This document shows positions 42,746-55,269 of a DNA stretch of 64,000 nt, piece by piece. A program made the translations under genes and the position numbers. Source of the stretch: Lineus longissimus (lineage: Eukaryota; Nemertea; Pilidiophora; Heteronemertea; Lineidae). Location of the stretch: contig NC_088310.1 in assembly GCF_910592395.1 (NCBI RefSeq), positions 4,099,501 through 4,163,500 on the forward strand, written 5' to 3'. Below the pieces are notes generated by a model. The model made no database searches and was not told the origin of the DNA. It worked only from the letters and a program-made list of their open reading frames with translations. Position 1 is the first letter of the stretch. Each line of letters starts with the position of its first letter.

Positions 42746-43527
42746 AGGATGTGCTAAATGATACCAAGTCCAATTGAGGAGTACAACATGGCCAACATCC
42801 CAATTCAAAACAAAAAAGTAAATTTGGTAAATTTACTGAATGTGGTTCAGTTCTATTGGTCGTCTCTGACTCACAACCACCTCTAAACAAAGCCTGTCAC
42901 TAAAACTGAACTTGATCCAGGTCTTGCTGTTTTCGGATGATTTTGGATGATTTAATAGATATTACCTAGCCATATCAGTCCCACAGAACTCGTATCAGCT
43001 AGAGGGTGTGACACCTCATTCTTATGTTACTACATACATGTATGATCAGTCCAGTACATGCAACATATGAATTGCCAGTCCTTGATATGAGAACTAGCTT
43101 GAGTTCCCCTTTTTGTTTTATCAAAGATTTGCCATACATTGTACTAGTAGTAAACATGTAGTAGGAGTTAGGAAAACCCCATTCCTGATTCAATATGTGC
43201 AATCATACCCGAGCTCCACCAAAGCAAACCCTCTGTATAGTGTATGCCTTGCTCTGTATGTAAGTGTTGCACATTCATGTATTTATGTCCCCATTACAAT
43301 CAAATGAATTAAGAATAAACCAAGCAAAGATGTCAAAAACACTACTTTATTTCAGCTTGAGCTGTCAATGATGTGACAAAGACTAGTCATCACCAATCAC
43401 AAGGCGGTCTTTTTCCACGTTCACAAGACTGGTGTTAGAAAGCAGATTTTCACAAACGGAGGTATAAATATCGTTTTAGCTGCAGTCATGCCAAATGTTT
43501 TTACTGTCTTTTATGATTTGCTTTACC

Positions 43528-46500
43528 TCATATCTTGATGAATCGTTTAAGTTTGGGAAATAATTTCAATGCATTTTGTGTCGTCACTTTCATCACAGTT
43601 TCCATGTCAATCTTCTTAATCTTAGCGACATATTCACAGGCAATTTTTATATTGGCTGGTTCGTTTCTAACCTGAAAATAAGATAGTAAATAATGATGAC
43701 CAGAGGAACTGGCTAAAGTATAATGTGCCAATTTGTTTGACTATCTTTTGATCTGTGAAGTCTTTCAATCAGCTACATGTAACTATTAAATTTATGCTCT
43801 CTGTATTTATTTCACAACGATGGCATATTTCATGACGGTGAACTCCCAACACTGGTACTGAAACTGTGCATTGTAGCACAAAGTAAACTGGATGTACCAG
43901 GAAACAACTAGATATGCACACGTACATTTCCAGGAATAGTTTGATAACATCCTGGGTGATCAATATTTATTTAGAGAGTGTGGATACGTTGGCCTATCTT
44001 ACCTGTTTCTCGGGCCCAAGAGCAGGAGAATCAGTTTCTAAGAGGAGGTTTTCAAGAGGTATAGCCTTCACCAGTTTTTGCTTCTTGGGGGGAGATGAAA
44101 AAGGAATTATTATCAGGTGAGGTAAACTGCAACAGCCAGGTGATGATTTGTCAGAGGTTTCTTCATAAAAATAAACTGCTGAGTATGAATAAGTGTCCCT
44201 TGTTTTGACAAATTATGAAAGAAATGTTTAAAAAAAAGTATCCGGGGAAGTCTCGTTATATACTGAATTTCTTACAGTGGACATAATGTGCATTAGGGCC
44301 CTTTGAGTTGTTCTTGACAGCCTGGATTACATAAAAGTTACGACCACAGAAAACTGCTGAAAACTAACCTGTTCACTTCTGACTATGGATGGAGGTATAG
44401 AGAAATAATAACCACACTGAACGCCTTCCATGGCCACAGCTGCTCGGCCGTCAAATGCGTGGAGAAGCACATCTGTAGCACCTGCAAGGGAAGAGAGAGA
44501 GATTCTCTTCAATACAGATTCGTGAGTCAAGAGTTGACAAAGTAACAAGGACATTCGAGGCTTTTTTAAGGCTCTCTTATGAGATGAGCTAGATACAAGG
44601 TTAGATTGCCATCCATGATCAGATTTTGTATCAGGCTACAGGAGGATTCTGTCATTTGATAATAGTCCAGCAGACTCATCTCAAGGTCAGTAGGAGGTTT
44701 TTTATCAAGTTATATCATACAATGTTTACAATGTACATTTTTAAAGATTCTTCTCACCTTCTTCTTTTAGTAACTGTATTGTGGGTCGTCCAGCTGATCT
44801 TGAGTGTACATTGCTGAATTTCAAATGAAACCCCTTACTATTTTTTTAAATGAAAGGATCAATCAACATTTACTTTGAAATAGGCAAACTTAACACAGCT
44901 TTCTTTCTCAAAGATCAAACATCACCATAAATGGTAAGGCCATACAGCAGTGGCAAGAATCGACTGATTTTCAGATTGATACCTTTTTAAAATGACTAAT
45001 TAGCACAATAAAATAATCACCCTGGGCAGACATGTGTACTGTGTCCAAATCAAATTTGATTTCAAACACAAATTATTTGAAGTACATTTGGTTTCTATCC
45101 AACAAGCTTTACAAGTAAAACTGGCCTTGCAACAAACACATCTGAAAATCTCCATACTTACACTGGTAAATTATACTTTTTGGCAAGCGCAACCTGGAAG
45201 ACAATCATATAAACTTCATAGCCAGATATTGTAAAATGGCCGTCAAATAAACATATTCAGCCATAAACAAAACTAACACAAGTCTGCTGGCTATATATAG
45301 CCTAAGCAGGAAGGCTAGTCAGGCTGGAGCTGATCCTGGATTCCGTAGCATCAAGCAACCAAATATCATGGATTCGTCTGAGAATAAAATAAATTTGTAC
45401 TTACCTGTCTCCTGAGGACCTCACGCTGAGCTTCCTTGGTTTCATCTGTTGGACAATTCCTTGGTACAAAATCCAGTCCAACCTGGAGGCAAAAGAATCA
45501 ATGACGAGTAGATAAGCAGCCCCGGGGATAGCTTGTAGGAGCTTGCTAAGCATCTTGGAGCTGGCTCAACCAGTGGTCTACATAAGAGCTTCATACAGTG
45601 ATGAACGAACACTGTATATGCTTTGCGGATGTTTTGATTGAGAAGTGAAATGAAACATCAATAATTTAAGAAAAGAATCATCCTCACCTCACCAATGGCA
45701 AATAATTGATCACTACTTTTCTCTATGAATGGCAAGGCTGTCTCCAGATCCTGAAAAAGAACATACTCAAGATTGGTCTTTGACCCTGGATACCAATGAG
45801 AACTCATGTCGTAAGTGTTTCCAGGGACTCAGAAATCACATTTGGGTGGTTTTGCTACTACTGCCGACAAAGCACTACTGTAGTCTGTTCCTTCTTTTGC
45901 CGTTGTTAAATACTGATACAAACACTTTTTTTCAGCTATAAATGATATTTATCATCTATTCTTTATTAATTCTTGATTTCATGTTTACCTTTACTGTCAC
46001 ACTCCTTTGCTCCACTCCAGGTGTTCCCTGAAATAAGGAAAATAATTTTGTCAATTCAATAAATTAACCATGATATCCTCAAATATTCACGGAATTACTT
46101 ATTTCTGCTCTTCAACAAAGGGCTACAGCATATACTTCTTAAAGAGACAGAAGATCACATTTATAATCTTTCACCAATAAATACTGCACATCAAATACGT
46201 CATTGGGCATTTAAATCAGCCTGCTTGGTGCAAAAAAGGACATCAGATGAATTAGTCTGTTTTCCCTACCTGAACTGGATGCAGGCCTAAACAAGGAAAG
46301 GCAAAGTCTTCGTACCTGATTAGTAAAAAATATTTTAACCTAAATATGACAGAAGATAATAAGTGACATGACATCAACTAGAACATCATGAATGGAATGA
46401 AACTTTACACCTTGCAAAGGTGTGAGCAACTTATTTCCGTTAGGGGAGGGGGCAATATGGTTTGGGGTGATGCTCTGTCAGAACATCACTTTTTGTCTTA

Positions 46501-47631
46501 AAACTGTATGAAAACCACTTTTTTCAGATACTCTCCACTTACTACAGCTCTGGGGGTGCAAGGGGTTGAGCAACTTACTTTTCTGCTAGATCTAAAATTG
46601 ACTGAAATTCAGTAAGCCCTTCAGCTACCACCAAACAACCAAGGACATTGGCCTGAAATAGATATTTAAACTCTCTCAGATAAATCATTTCAGTGTGTTA
46701 TGAAAGATACCTGAAAGTTTCATTCAATAGATCAGACGAGCAAGAAATGTTTCCAAAAATCTTCTTTTTTTTACATTAGAAATATGTTTATATAGTAATA
46801 TCATAGGCGGTCTGCTCTGTGCCTTTATCTTTTTTTCATATTTGTCTTTTTTTCATATTTTCCTTTGACAAATTTAACAATATGACTTAATGGGTAAATA
46901 AGATATCGAACAGCACATCTCGTGTCAGGTGGATGCAATAAACAGTCTCTAAATACATACCTCTTTTGCTCTAGCTACCACCTCATCTCTATCCTGAAAT
47001 TGAAAGTTTATTCTTTAAAAAAATAGTCTCATTCACCTTATGATTATTAACACCGTCAGCGCCGAACCACGTAGATCTACGTGGCCCAAATCCCCCCTCT
47101 TTGAGCTGGTTATCGGAGTCTCATGGACTTCATGAAAGAACTATGCCATCGCCATCTTCAGGGCACGGTAGGAACTGAAAATACCGTGAAAATACCGTTT
47201 GGTATTTTCAGTTCCTACCTTGCCCTGAAGATAGCGATGGCATAGTTCTTCCATGAAGTCCATGAGACTCCGATAACCAGCTCAAAGAGGGGGGATTTGG
47301 GCCACGTAGATCTACGTGGTTCGGCGCTGAAGGTCGAATTGCAGTTCTACCAGTCCGTGTACCACACTGGCATGATCAAGCTTGCATGCAATGGACTGGA
47401 CCAGACTACCTGGCAGTCCATTGCGTCATCCTAATTGGGTGGAGGCCGAGCTACTGCGTCCGGAGTGTAGACTGGACTGGAATGACTCGGAGACTGACTC
47501 GGTGAGTGTGACTGGCCACGCCCACCATAAATAATGCATCATAATATATTGTTTTCACTGCACACACCTTCGCTTTTGCTTACCTCGTTAAAGTCTGTTG
47601 CTACAAGGTGACAGTGAGCATCAATGAACAT
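43528..47631 (-). CDS. TATDN3: TatD-family metal-dependent deoxyribonuclease, TATDN3 type
   Basis: TatD proteins are TIM-barrel metallo-hydrolases with DNase activity; the substrate of TATDN3 in animals is not firmly known. Twelve exons in transcript order: 47584-47631, 46961-46993, 46579-46652, 46271-46316, 45989-46027, 45688-45750, 45405-45482, 45162-45193, 44758-44813, 44369-44481, 44003-44083, 43528-43671. The sum is 807 nt, 268 aa (human 274). Metal-site motifs are all present: DAHCH at residues 4-8, [16 protein letters not shown] (the key Glu), [18 protein letters not shown] and [10 protein letters not shown]. The C-terminus ([15 protein letters not shown]) matches the TATDN3 subgroup. 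Most introns are only 60-600 bases. Confidence 0.96.
47056..47330. mobile_element. Near-perfect 275-bp palindrome (foldback MITE)
   Basis: The outer ends TCAGCGCCGAACCACG and CGTGGTTCGGCGCTGA begin arms of about 120 bases that pair almost base for base. They include CACGTAGATCTACGTGG, itself a palindrome. The centre is a smaller hairpin around ggaactgaaaataccg. The element lies in TATDN3 intron 1, so it would be transcribed and could form a long stem. Confidence 0.9.
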
Positions 47632-47796
47632 TTCTGGTTGGTGAGGTTAAAAATATTTGAGTCGATCTAACTAAAATCGTAAAAACAAAACAGCTCTTCG
47701 CATTTTCGTATCAAAATTGCAGCGCACATGCACTTTCAGTTTCGTAAACATCCGGTACTACCCGCATGCGCAGATTGCCCTCGCGGGATGTTCAAA
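47632..47796. promoter_or_regulatory. Bidirectional promoter between TATDN3 and NSL1
   Basis: Only 165 bases separate the two start codons. The interval has no TATA box but contains GCATGCGCAG (47764-47773), an NRF1-type site, and a GTAAACATCCGG stretch. TATDN3 and NSL1 are also neighbours in human, arranged head-to-head as I recall. Confidence 0.7.
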
Positions 47797-49820
47797 ATGG
47801 CTTCCGCCGGTTCGACTAACGATGAAAATGATGAAAATAACTGGAAAATTGCTTGCTTCAGGAGTAGAAGTTGTCGTTTAATAAGTAATCAAATCAATGA
47901 ATCAATATTTGAGACCATAGCAAACAACGATGCATGGTCTGAGCAGCAGAAAGAACTATTTAAAAAGCGTTTCACGGAGGTTAGAAAATGTGGTATTATT
48001 GTTTGTTTGTCCGAAAATAGATCGTGTGGGCAATTGCATACATTCATTTTGTCGGATGCCTGTTCCTGACTTTTTGATCTGAACACAACAGAAGCCGTAT
48101 AACGAAGAATGATGTTTATCTCAAAACCTGCAACAAATAACGAACGAGCTGGCCCTTATATACTACATGTACTAGTGCGATAGATTCGCCAATTTCTTCA
48201 AGCAGAAATTGGTTGGATTTCCTGTCAATTTGAATTTGTCATTTGAGGAATATTCATATTGGGATGACACTTTCTCTCTGACTCTGAGACTCTGGCAGTC
48301 TGGGTGTACTGTGATTATACAGAGATATGACAGGTCTCTCGAAACCTACAAGAAACAATTGGTTGAATCAGGGACCAGGAGATTTTTTCTTAACTCCTGG
48401 TTGAATGAACTGCATCATTTGTGACATTTAATCTTTTGTGATCGTTTTTCAGATATACGAAAATGACTTAAGTAACAGTGTTCTGATAAATGGGCAGAAC
48501 TTTAACAGTGTTGATGATGATGATGGAGAAAATGATACAATGGGTAGGTTTTTGTCTGCTGCTAAATTTGTCAATTGTCAATCTAACCCCTAAGAGGGGG
48601 AGTGATTCACCAGTTGTATGGAGTCAGCTCTTTTAGGAAGTCATTCATGATGTTATCGTAATTCTAAGATTGTACATTTTTATGAACACATTGGCCTCTA
48701 AGATGGATGATAATATTTATATTGTATTGGTAAACTTTTCATCTTTATTTCACTGCCATTGATGCTTTACTATTTGTTCCAGAATTTGAACCTATCAATC
48801 AAGAGGTCCAGCATCAATTGGTGTATGACCTGCCACTGGGATTGAACGATGCCATAAATGTAACAGCAAAAAGAAGAAAGACCTATCCTCCAATCTGTAA
48901 ACACTTCCTGAAGAAGGAACTCAGAATAAGGTGTAGATGCATGGTAAGTTTGCATGAAAATCTCAATAATAGTGAGGTTAAGTGGAGTGACTTTTCGTTG
49001 AGACTCAATTAAGATCATCTGGTGGCATTTTCAAATCAACTGTCATTCCTAATTACCTTTCATACATTGTGAAGATTATTGTGATGTACTACCACATCTA
49101 CCAGTTTGTGGTTTTAACTGTGAGAAAGTTATCATTGTTTTTTCGTCTCACTTTCAGGAAAGATTAAAAGTTTCAGTGTCGAGTAATTCAAGGATAAAAG
49201 GTTTTCCTACACAACCAACTGATGACTGCAATGAAACAAAGGCATCACTCGTGTCAACCATGGGAGAAATGTTAGAACTTATGAAGGTACAGAATTTACA
49301 TCTGCTGTCTATTATATAATGTATTTATGTGTATGATATTTACATATTCCGGTAGCTACTGTATACAGATTTAAAGTTTTCAGCTCAGCAGGTTTTTCAG
49401 TTACCGGTATAAAAGTGACGGAATTCACTCTTGGAAACTTGCCCTACTATCACTCCTTTTCTGCACATGTAATACCCATACCAGTAAGTGATCGTTATTT
49501 TGTCCTTGTTTCAGGATCTTCCCAGTTCTGTGGAAAAAGCTAAAGGACTTGAACAGCTGCAGCTTCTGGAATTAAAAACAAAACCTTCGAAAAGACGACG
49601 GCAAAGTTCGAAACCTAAACCGCTGATACCGAAATCTTTAGAGGAGGAAGTCATAGTGTCTGAAGCCAATAACAATACTTATCATGATAATGAAGGATTT
49701 TTGAAAGTGTGCAATGTTTTACTTGGCAGAAGTTGCTTCATATCAAGCATGTCTAGTACGTATCTGAAAGAAGGTTGTCCATCAAATCTGAGGAAAAGTG
49801 GATCACCTGGAGATAGCTGA
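47797..49820 (+). CDS. NSL1: Kinetochore MIS12-complex subunit NSL1
   Basis: NSL1 is part of the four-subunit MIS12 complex that links inner kinetochore chromatin to NDC80 and KNL1. Five exons: 47797-47979, 48453-48543, 48783-48943, 49158-49286, 49515-49820; 289 aa (human 281). Family signals: a helical N-terminal region, ENDLSNSVLINGQNF (human has ENISINGQAW), then LNDAINVTAKRRKTYPP, matching the human IATKRKQYPRK block. The C-terminal third is basic (KTKPSKRRRQSSKPKP). The start at 47797 (AAAATGGCT) is preferred; two upstream in-frame ATGs (47728, 47788) would add up to 23 residues. AATAAA at 50011-50016 is the likely poly(A) signal. The sequence is divergent, as usual for kinetochore proteins, and synteny with TATDN3 supports the call. 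Confidence 0.88.
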
Positions 49821-50039
49821 GGTTTGCTTTGAAATATTAAGCAAAGCTATGTACATCTATTATGTATATTTTGTAAATTAGGGAGTGATCAAGAAATAAG
49901 ATATTTCTTTGCAATGTAGAAAAGTATCAGCTAGAAAAATGTAAATTTTCATGTACAATATTGTGTGGAGTGTCTTTCTGGTAAACTTACTTCTAGTAAA
50001 CTGTATTCTGTAAATAAACTTGTGTATCATTGTAAAAAT

Positions 50040-50660
50040 GTCCTATCTTGTTATCTCTTCCATTTCTCTTGGCCATGTCAGCCAATGGCATGCTACTGAT
50101 GTTACTCAGACAGTTGCAACATGTCCAAGATTGACAATTTAATAAGAGTGGCACTCCGCTTGAGTGTGTTTTGCAAGTTGTGTGGGGAATTCTAGCTCTA
50201 TACAACAAACTGTGTCTTCACAATTGAATCTCTCCAGGAACACATGAACAAGAGGTTGCATCTGTCCCACCGAACCTCCGACTCCAGAAAGAGGGCTGAC
50301 CATGTCTTGCGGTTTCTAGCACAACCAGTGAAGTAGAAACATCTTGCTCGCTTTTGCACAGCTACAAAGTGGCATCTTCTTTCTGGCACAACAACTGAAA
50401 GAAGGGCGTAATCTGACACACTTGCATACAGAAAGGTTTGTGTCATACTGTTACTGGCACAATCAATCCAAACGAGTGACACGTTGCTCTTTCTGGCACT
50501 ATCACAAACAGAGTTGTGTGTTTCTCTTTCTGATACTACTTCAAAAATGATAATGTATTGCACGGTTTCAGGCACAGTCATCAAAAGGTAGTATCACCTC
50601 AGTCTTTCTGGTACAGCTTCAGAAAAAAGTGGTGTATCACTGATTTTTGCATATGCAACC
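50040..50660. repeat. Decayed tandem array 3' of NSL1
   Basis: Units of about 50-60 bases built on 'ctttctggcacaactacaaaaagngtgt' recur with heavy divergence, best seen at 50280-50660. The array starts a few tens of bases after the NSL1 poly(A) signal. Confidence 0.6.
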
Positions 50661-51160
50661 ACAAAAAGGGTGATTTCTGGAGAGCTGTGATGTCTAACAA
50701 TTAAGAATTAACAATTATGGTGAAAAACATCATGTGCCAGTTTCCATGGTATCAGGGCCACGCTATACTGAGATCTTCCTTCATACAAATAATCTATGCC
50801 TTACCAGCATAGAATGTTAGGTAACAAAATAACTTGATACATGGTTGACTTACTGAATTTTTATTATCATTTGAAAAAGATTAATACATCTCACACAGCT
50901 GTATATGATAATCTGGGTGTAAATACATGTATGCACTATGATATACTGGTACATTTTTATACATGTACATGAATGGTAGCCACCACCAGTACATTACTCA
51001 GTTAGCAGTTCACATAAAATTGTGTCATAATCACATTTTAAACATATATTTATGTGGTTGAATTGCCTCTCTTTCTGTTCCACATAGCTCTGCTCAACAC
51101 CTGTCCTTCCTGACCACAAACTGACAAAGATATCACAAGTGTTGCATGTTCTTTTCTTTC

Positions 51161-54100
51161 TTAGGCTTCAGCAATCTAAAAAAAGAGAACACGAATGAAA
51201 ATTAAGCTATAAGTTGTAAAGAGCATGTGTCTCATGACTGTGGTAAGTGCATTTGATATTGAAACTGTGTAGGGTGAACAAGTGTACAATGAAGAAGAGA
51301 TCAATTTGGAAATAAGAAGCAAAATATGATACATGTACATTGAGCCGTTTTGAATTCCAAAGGTACGTAACTGCATGGATTTAGCTACAAGCTTGTTATT
51401 AAACTGGAATGCCCAAACAGGTTCTTTCCAAGAAGGAAACATATCTTACCTGTAATTCTCCAATGAGTATTTTAAATGGTTCCTCGGTCTTTGACACACA
51501 GCCAAAATTGAGACCAACTATGGCTGCACCCAGTAATGACTCCTCCTTGATGATGACCGATCTGAAACAAAGTGCAAAGGTAAAGAATGAAATTCTTCCC
51601 CAAGTTATGTTATTCATGACAGAGTGGTCAGGAAAATTGTTGGCTTTACAACTGTTGTTTTCAGAACGTCAGAGTGCTTGTGCTTGAGTTTTGACATCAT
51701 CACCAGGAAAATGCAGCATTCATTACCATACCAGATCAATATACACGAATGGAGGACTCTCACCTCTTACACCAGCCATTAACACACTTCTCTCCTGCCA
51801 CATACTCTTTACCATGACAAGACACTTTCTCCTGGACTCCATCTTTTTCACTAGCAGACAATCCCCGGACAATCAATAGCGACTCTGCATCATCTACAAA
51901 AATCTGCATCTCCATGAACAAATCGACTCTTTTCCCAGCAGTGATCTTATAAACATATTCAATTTTTAGAGGACCAGGTATTTGAATCAAAGCCGAGAAG
52001 AGTCTGTAACACAAAACATCTCCTTGTGGCGTTCCTGTTAACTCCAAGCAGCCGCCACCCTTGTAAGCATCAGAATTACATAGTCTCATGCATTGGTTTC
52101 CTTTACAGCTTGACGCAGGCGATTTGAATTGAGAATTCAGGAATGTTGGTTGCAGTTCCTGTTTCGTCAAGTTGTGCCAGGCCGCCTCCTCCTCCACCTA
52201 AAGCACATAAATATTCATGAGAGACCAACAAATCATTTCACAGCACTCACCACTTTGATACTGGGTGTTTTTACACATTGATTCTCAGTGAGCATTTGGT
52301 TAATTTGAACAAAACGTTAAAGCTTTTCTGGCAAAACTGCCATCATACCACAAGAACAAGTGTACTGATCTCTTCAAAATCCATATGGCAAACCTCGCAG
52401 GACTATGATTTTCTTTCACTATAGCGCTGGCTTACCTTTCCTTCCATATAATATTTTCTTCCAAATCCTTGGCAAAATGAAGTTGACAGAGGCAGTGATG
52501 TCGGACCATGAACATGGAAGCAATTCCTGATGTTTTCCCAAAACCTGCAATTGCAAATTTGGTTCGTTTTCTCTCAAAGACTCCTGTTGTTGATTTTTTA
52601 AATGATTATCCTTGTGAGGACGCGACGATGTTCACATTTTAATTATGCTAATGATATCTTCACCATACTGCCCCTTTTTCCAGGTAAAATTGAGCCCACA
52701 GACAAGATAAAGTAAAAGTGCTAGATTCACAGATATAACTGATTAAATTTCTCACCTATTTTCATTCTCCATGAAGTTTTCCACTCCCTGTGTTTCATAG
52801 ACCCAGCCTTGAGCAAAGAGAGCTATGGACATGTTATGTTTGTTGACAGCATCTAAGGCCTGTTAGAAAAGGATAAGAAGTTATTAAAGTGTCATACAGA
52901 ATCTTGAATTATTATTGCAAAGAAAGCCCAAAACAACCTTACATTCTCTCCAAGAATTCTTTGTACGTATGGTTAGTTGAGCTGCCATCAGACAACATTT
53001 TGTTTGGATGCAACAGCTGAGGGTCTATCACATGATCCTACACTTTGCATCATATTTAAGATAAAAATAACTTCGCTGGCTTCCCCCTTTAAATGTACTC
53101 GCCTCTTTGACATCATATCCTCCTTTAAATCCAGACCTCCCAAACACATCAACACCAACGTAGACATCGACAGGACGACCAGCGTCTACTGCCATTTTAG
53201 CCGACGATTCAAGGCCTTTATCCTTCCAGCCATAGTTTAGGAATATACCATCACAGACATCGAAGTACGCTCTAGAAGACAGAGGTGACATTTTAATGAC
53301 AATAGTGTTTCGAAAGAGGACTTTTTATAGATGCTAAATAAGAGATGCAAATCTGATAGTGGGCCAACATGCTGTCCTACTGAAATTGAATTGCTTGAAG
53401 GAACTTACTTGTTCAAGTCATTGAGCTGATCCTGCCACTTAAGGTTGCCATGGATTGTGACACTATCGTACCAGAGGACAGTAGAATTTGGGATCTCTGC
53501 ATGCATCTTTTCAGTAAGCCGCTTCACGAATTCAATCAGTTTAGGAACTTGTTCTTTCTGTCAATAATAAAGAAAAAGATTATGAAGTTGTTTTTTCTGA
53601 CATAAATTAAGGAACAGATTAAATTCTCAAAAAAATGAAAGTACGGTCGGAACCTCACCTCAATCTTATTCTCTATATTAACAAGCCAACCTTCAAAGTT
53701 ATAATATTTGGCAATCTTGACCATCTGATCAATCACTTGGTTTAAGATGTCCAAAGACTCGAGAAATTTGTGGCATAATTTGTATCCATCATCCCATTCT
53801 GTGATCAATGTTCCTGAAATACATTGAAAGATAAACTACCATTTACAACTGTGTATCAAGTAGAGATTCTTTAATCCATATTTGCTTATATGCAAGAGGA
53901 AGCACCTCTAGTCTAAGGCTGATAAATTTTGGTCTCAACCAGCTGTATCAGAAAGGGTTACCAACCGCTCTCGAATGTTTGACAAGATGCCTAGCATGTA
54001 TTCTGCTATATTGTAAAAAAATAAATCCATATAATACAAGGTTTGTAGGACTAGGCCTACAGAGATTCAAGGCTGTGATGCAGTCCCAATTTGAACATTT

Positions 54101-54911
54101 CTTGCTTGTGCTTCACCATATTTGAACTGCTCAACCAATACAGAATTCCAAATAGGGATTGTATGTGAAGGTGGGTGAAAAAAATGTTTACCCATCATCT
54201 GCACCCCATGTCTGTGAGCTGCATTGGTCCAGCCACATGGTGGAATAGTAATGAAACTGTGACTGAAGTAGATGAAGCTATCTATATACTGCCAGTGGTA
54301 GAATCTGTAGGGGTCAGCCTGCTGTACACCATTGACAAACCTAGAAGGAATAAAGGAAAACAGATATTTGATCGGACTGGTTGCCTTTTTTGTGCAGAAA
54401 ACTGTCTTTGTTAGACTAGAATAGCTATTCTCCAAGGATATTGATGATTTTTCTCACTGCCACCAGACTTTGATTATAGCATTGCTTGCAATCACAGGTG
54501 CATGGAAATAGAATTGATTTAACAGTTACCGAAGGATCAGACCCACTGCCACTCAATTGAACTTTCCATCCAAGTTACAAACCTGTCTTCCAGGTAACCA
54601 CCCTTCATGTCATGACACAGTGTGGTCCTTGGAGAATTGGGCTGCTTTGGTGTGCATGTCTGAAGGTGTACCACAGCTTTCCCATGTTCAGTGTCCTTGT
54701 TTGGAGTCCACTGCAGCAGTTTTTCCAGAGTCTTCAGTGGTTGACATACAGGCTCACCAGTTTCTTGGTCATAACCTGCCCAGAATGAAGAAAAACGAAG
54801 TCTACACTACTTCGCTCTCTGGATGCTGTTCAGCCTGTTCCGCTAAGACTAAGTTCTCTCCATCCATCCGGAGGTGTGTGGTTCATTACCTGTTTGACCA
54901 GACTCGCACAT
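51161..54911 (-). CDS. ENGASE: Cytosolic endo-beta-N-acetylglucosaminidase (GH85)
   Basis: ENGASE cleaves the chitobiose core of free N-glycans in the cytosol during turnover of misfolded glycoproteins. Eleven coding exons in transcript order: 54890-54911, 54583-54775, 54192-54340, 53659-53813, 53409-53557, 53103-53271, 52756-52859, 52436-52544, 51764-52197, 51450-51561, 51161-51175. The total is 1611 nt, 536 aa, shorter at the C-terminus than human (about 743). GH85 motifs: LCHDMKGGYLEDR, FYHWQYIDSFIYFSH, IPPCGWTNAAHRHGV, and WLVNIENKIE with the catalytic Glu in NIEN. These are followed by VLWYDSVT, CDGIFLNYGW, VYVGVDVFGR and LFAQGWVYE. The start (MCESGQTG) is the first ATG in frame, with an in-frame TAA upstream. 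The donor after exon 6 is GC (GAG|GCGAGT); the frame requires it. The last exon encodes only four residues. Confidence 0.94.
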
Positions 54912-55269
54912 GTCCCAGGGCAAGTTACATTATCAAAGGGTGCTAATTGTTTATGTAACCCTCCCTTGGGATCTCCCAACAATAAATCAACAGAAGTTGT
55001 GAGATTTTGATCTACATGGCGCTCCATAGAAAATAGTGTTGTACATTTTTACACTGAAAGGCGTGTACATATGAGTGGACTTCCTATTATTTTACATTTA
55101 GAGACAATGTGTATACATAATATGGTTTGATCATATATATCGAGAGTACATACAGATACCTTAACAAGGATACCACCATTTTCAATAAGGTCATAAATAG
55201 GCTAAGCTTACAAAATTGAGGCAAATGCATCGTCTGTTCACAGGGGGCTGTCATTTCCGAACTAGGCTA

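Noticed and set aside
54830-55027. MERHVDQ... frame as the ENGASE N-terminus
   Set aside because: Joining it through the GTAATG donor gives the wrong phase for YDQETG; the overlapping frame MCESGQTG joins correctly and has an upstream in-frame stop.
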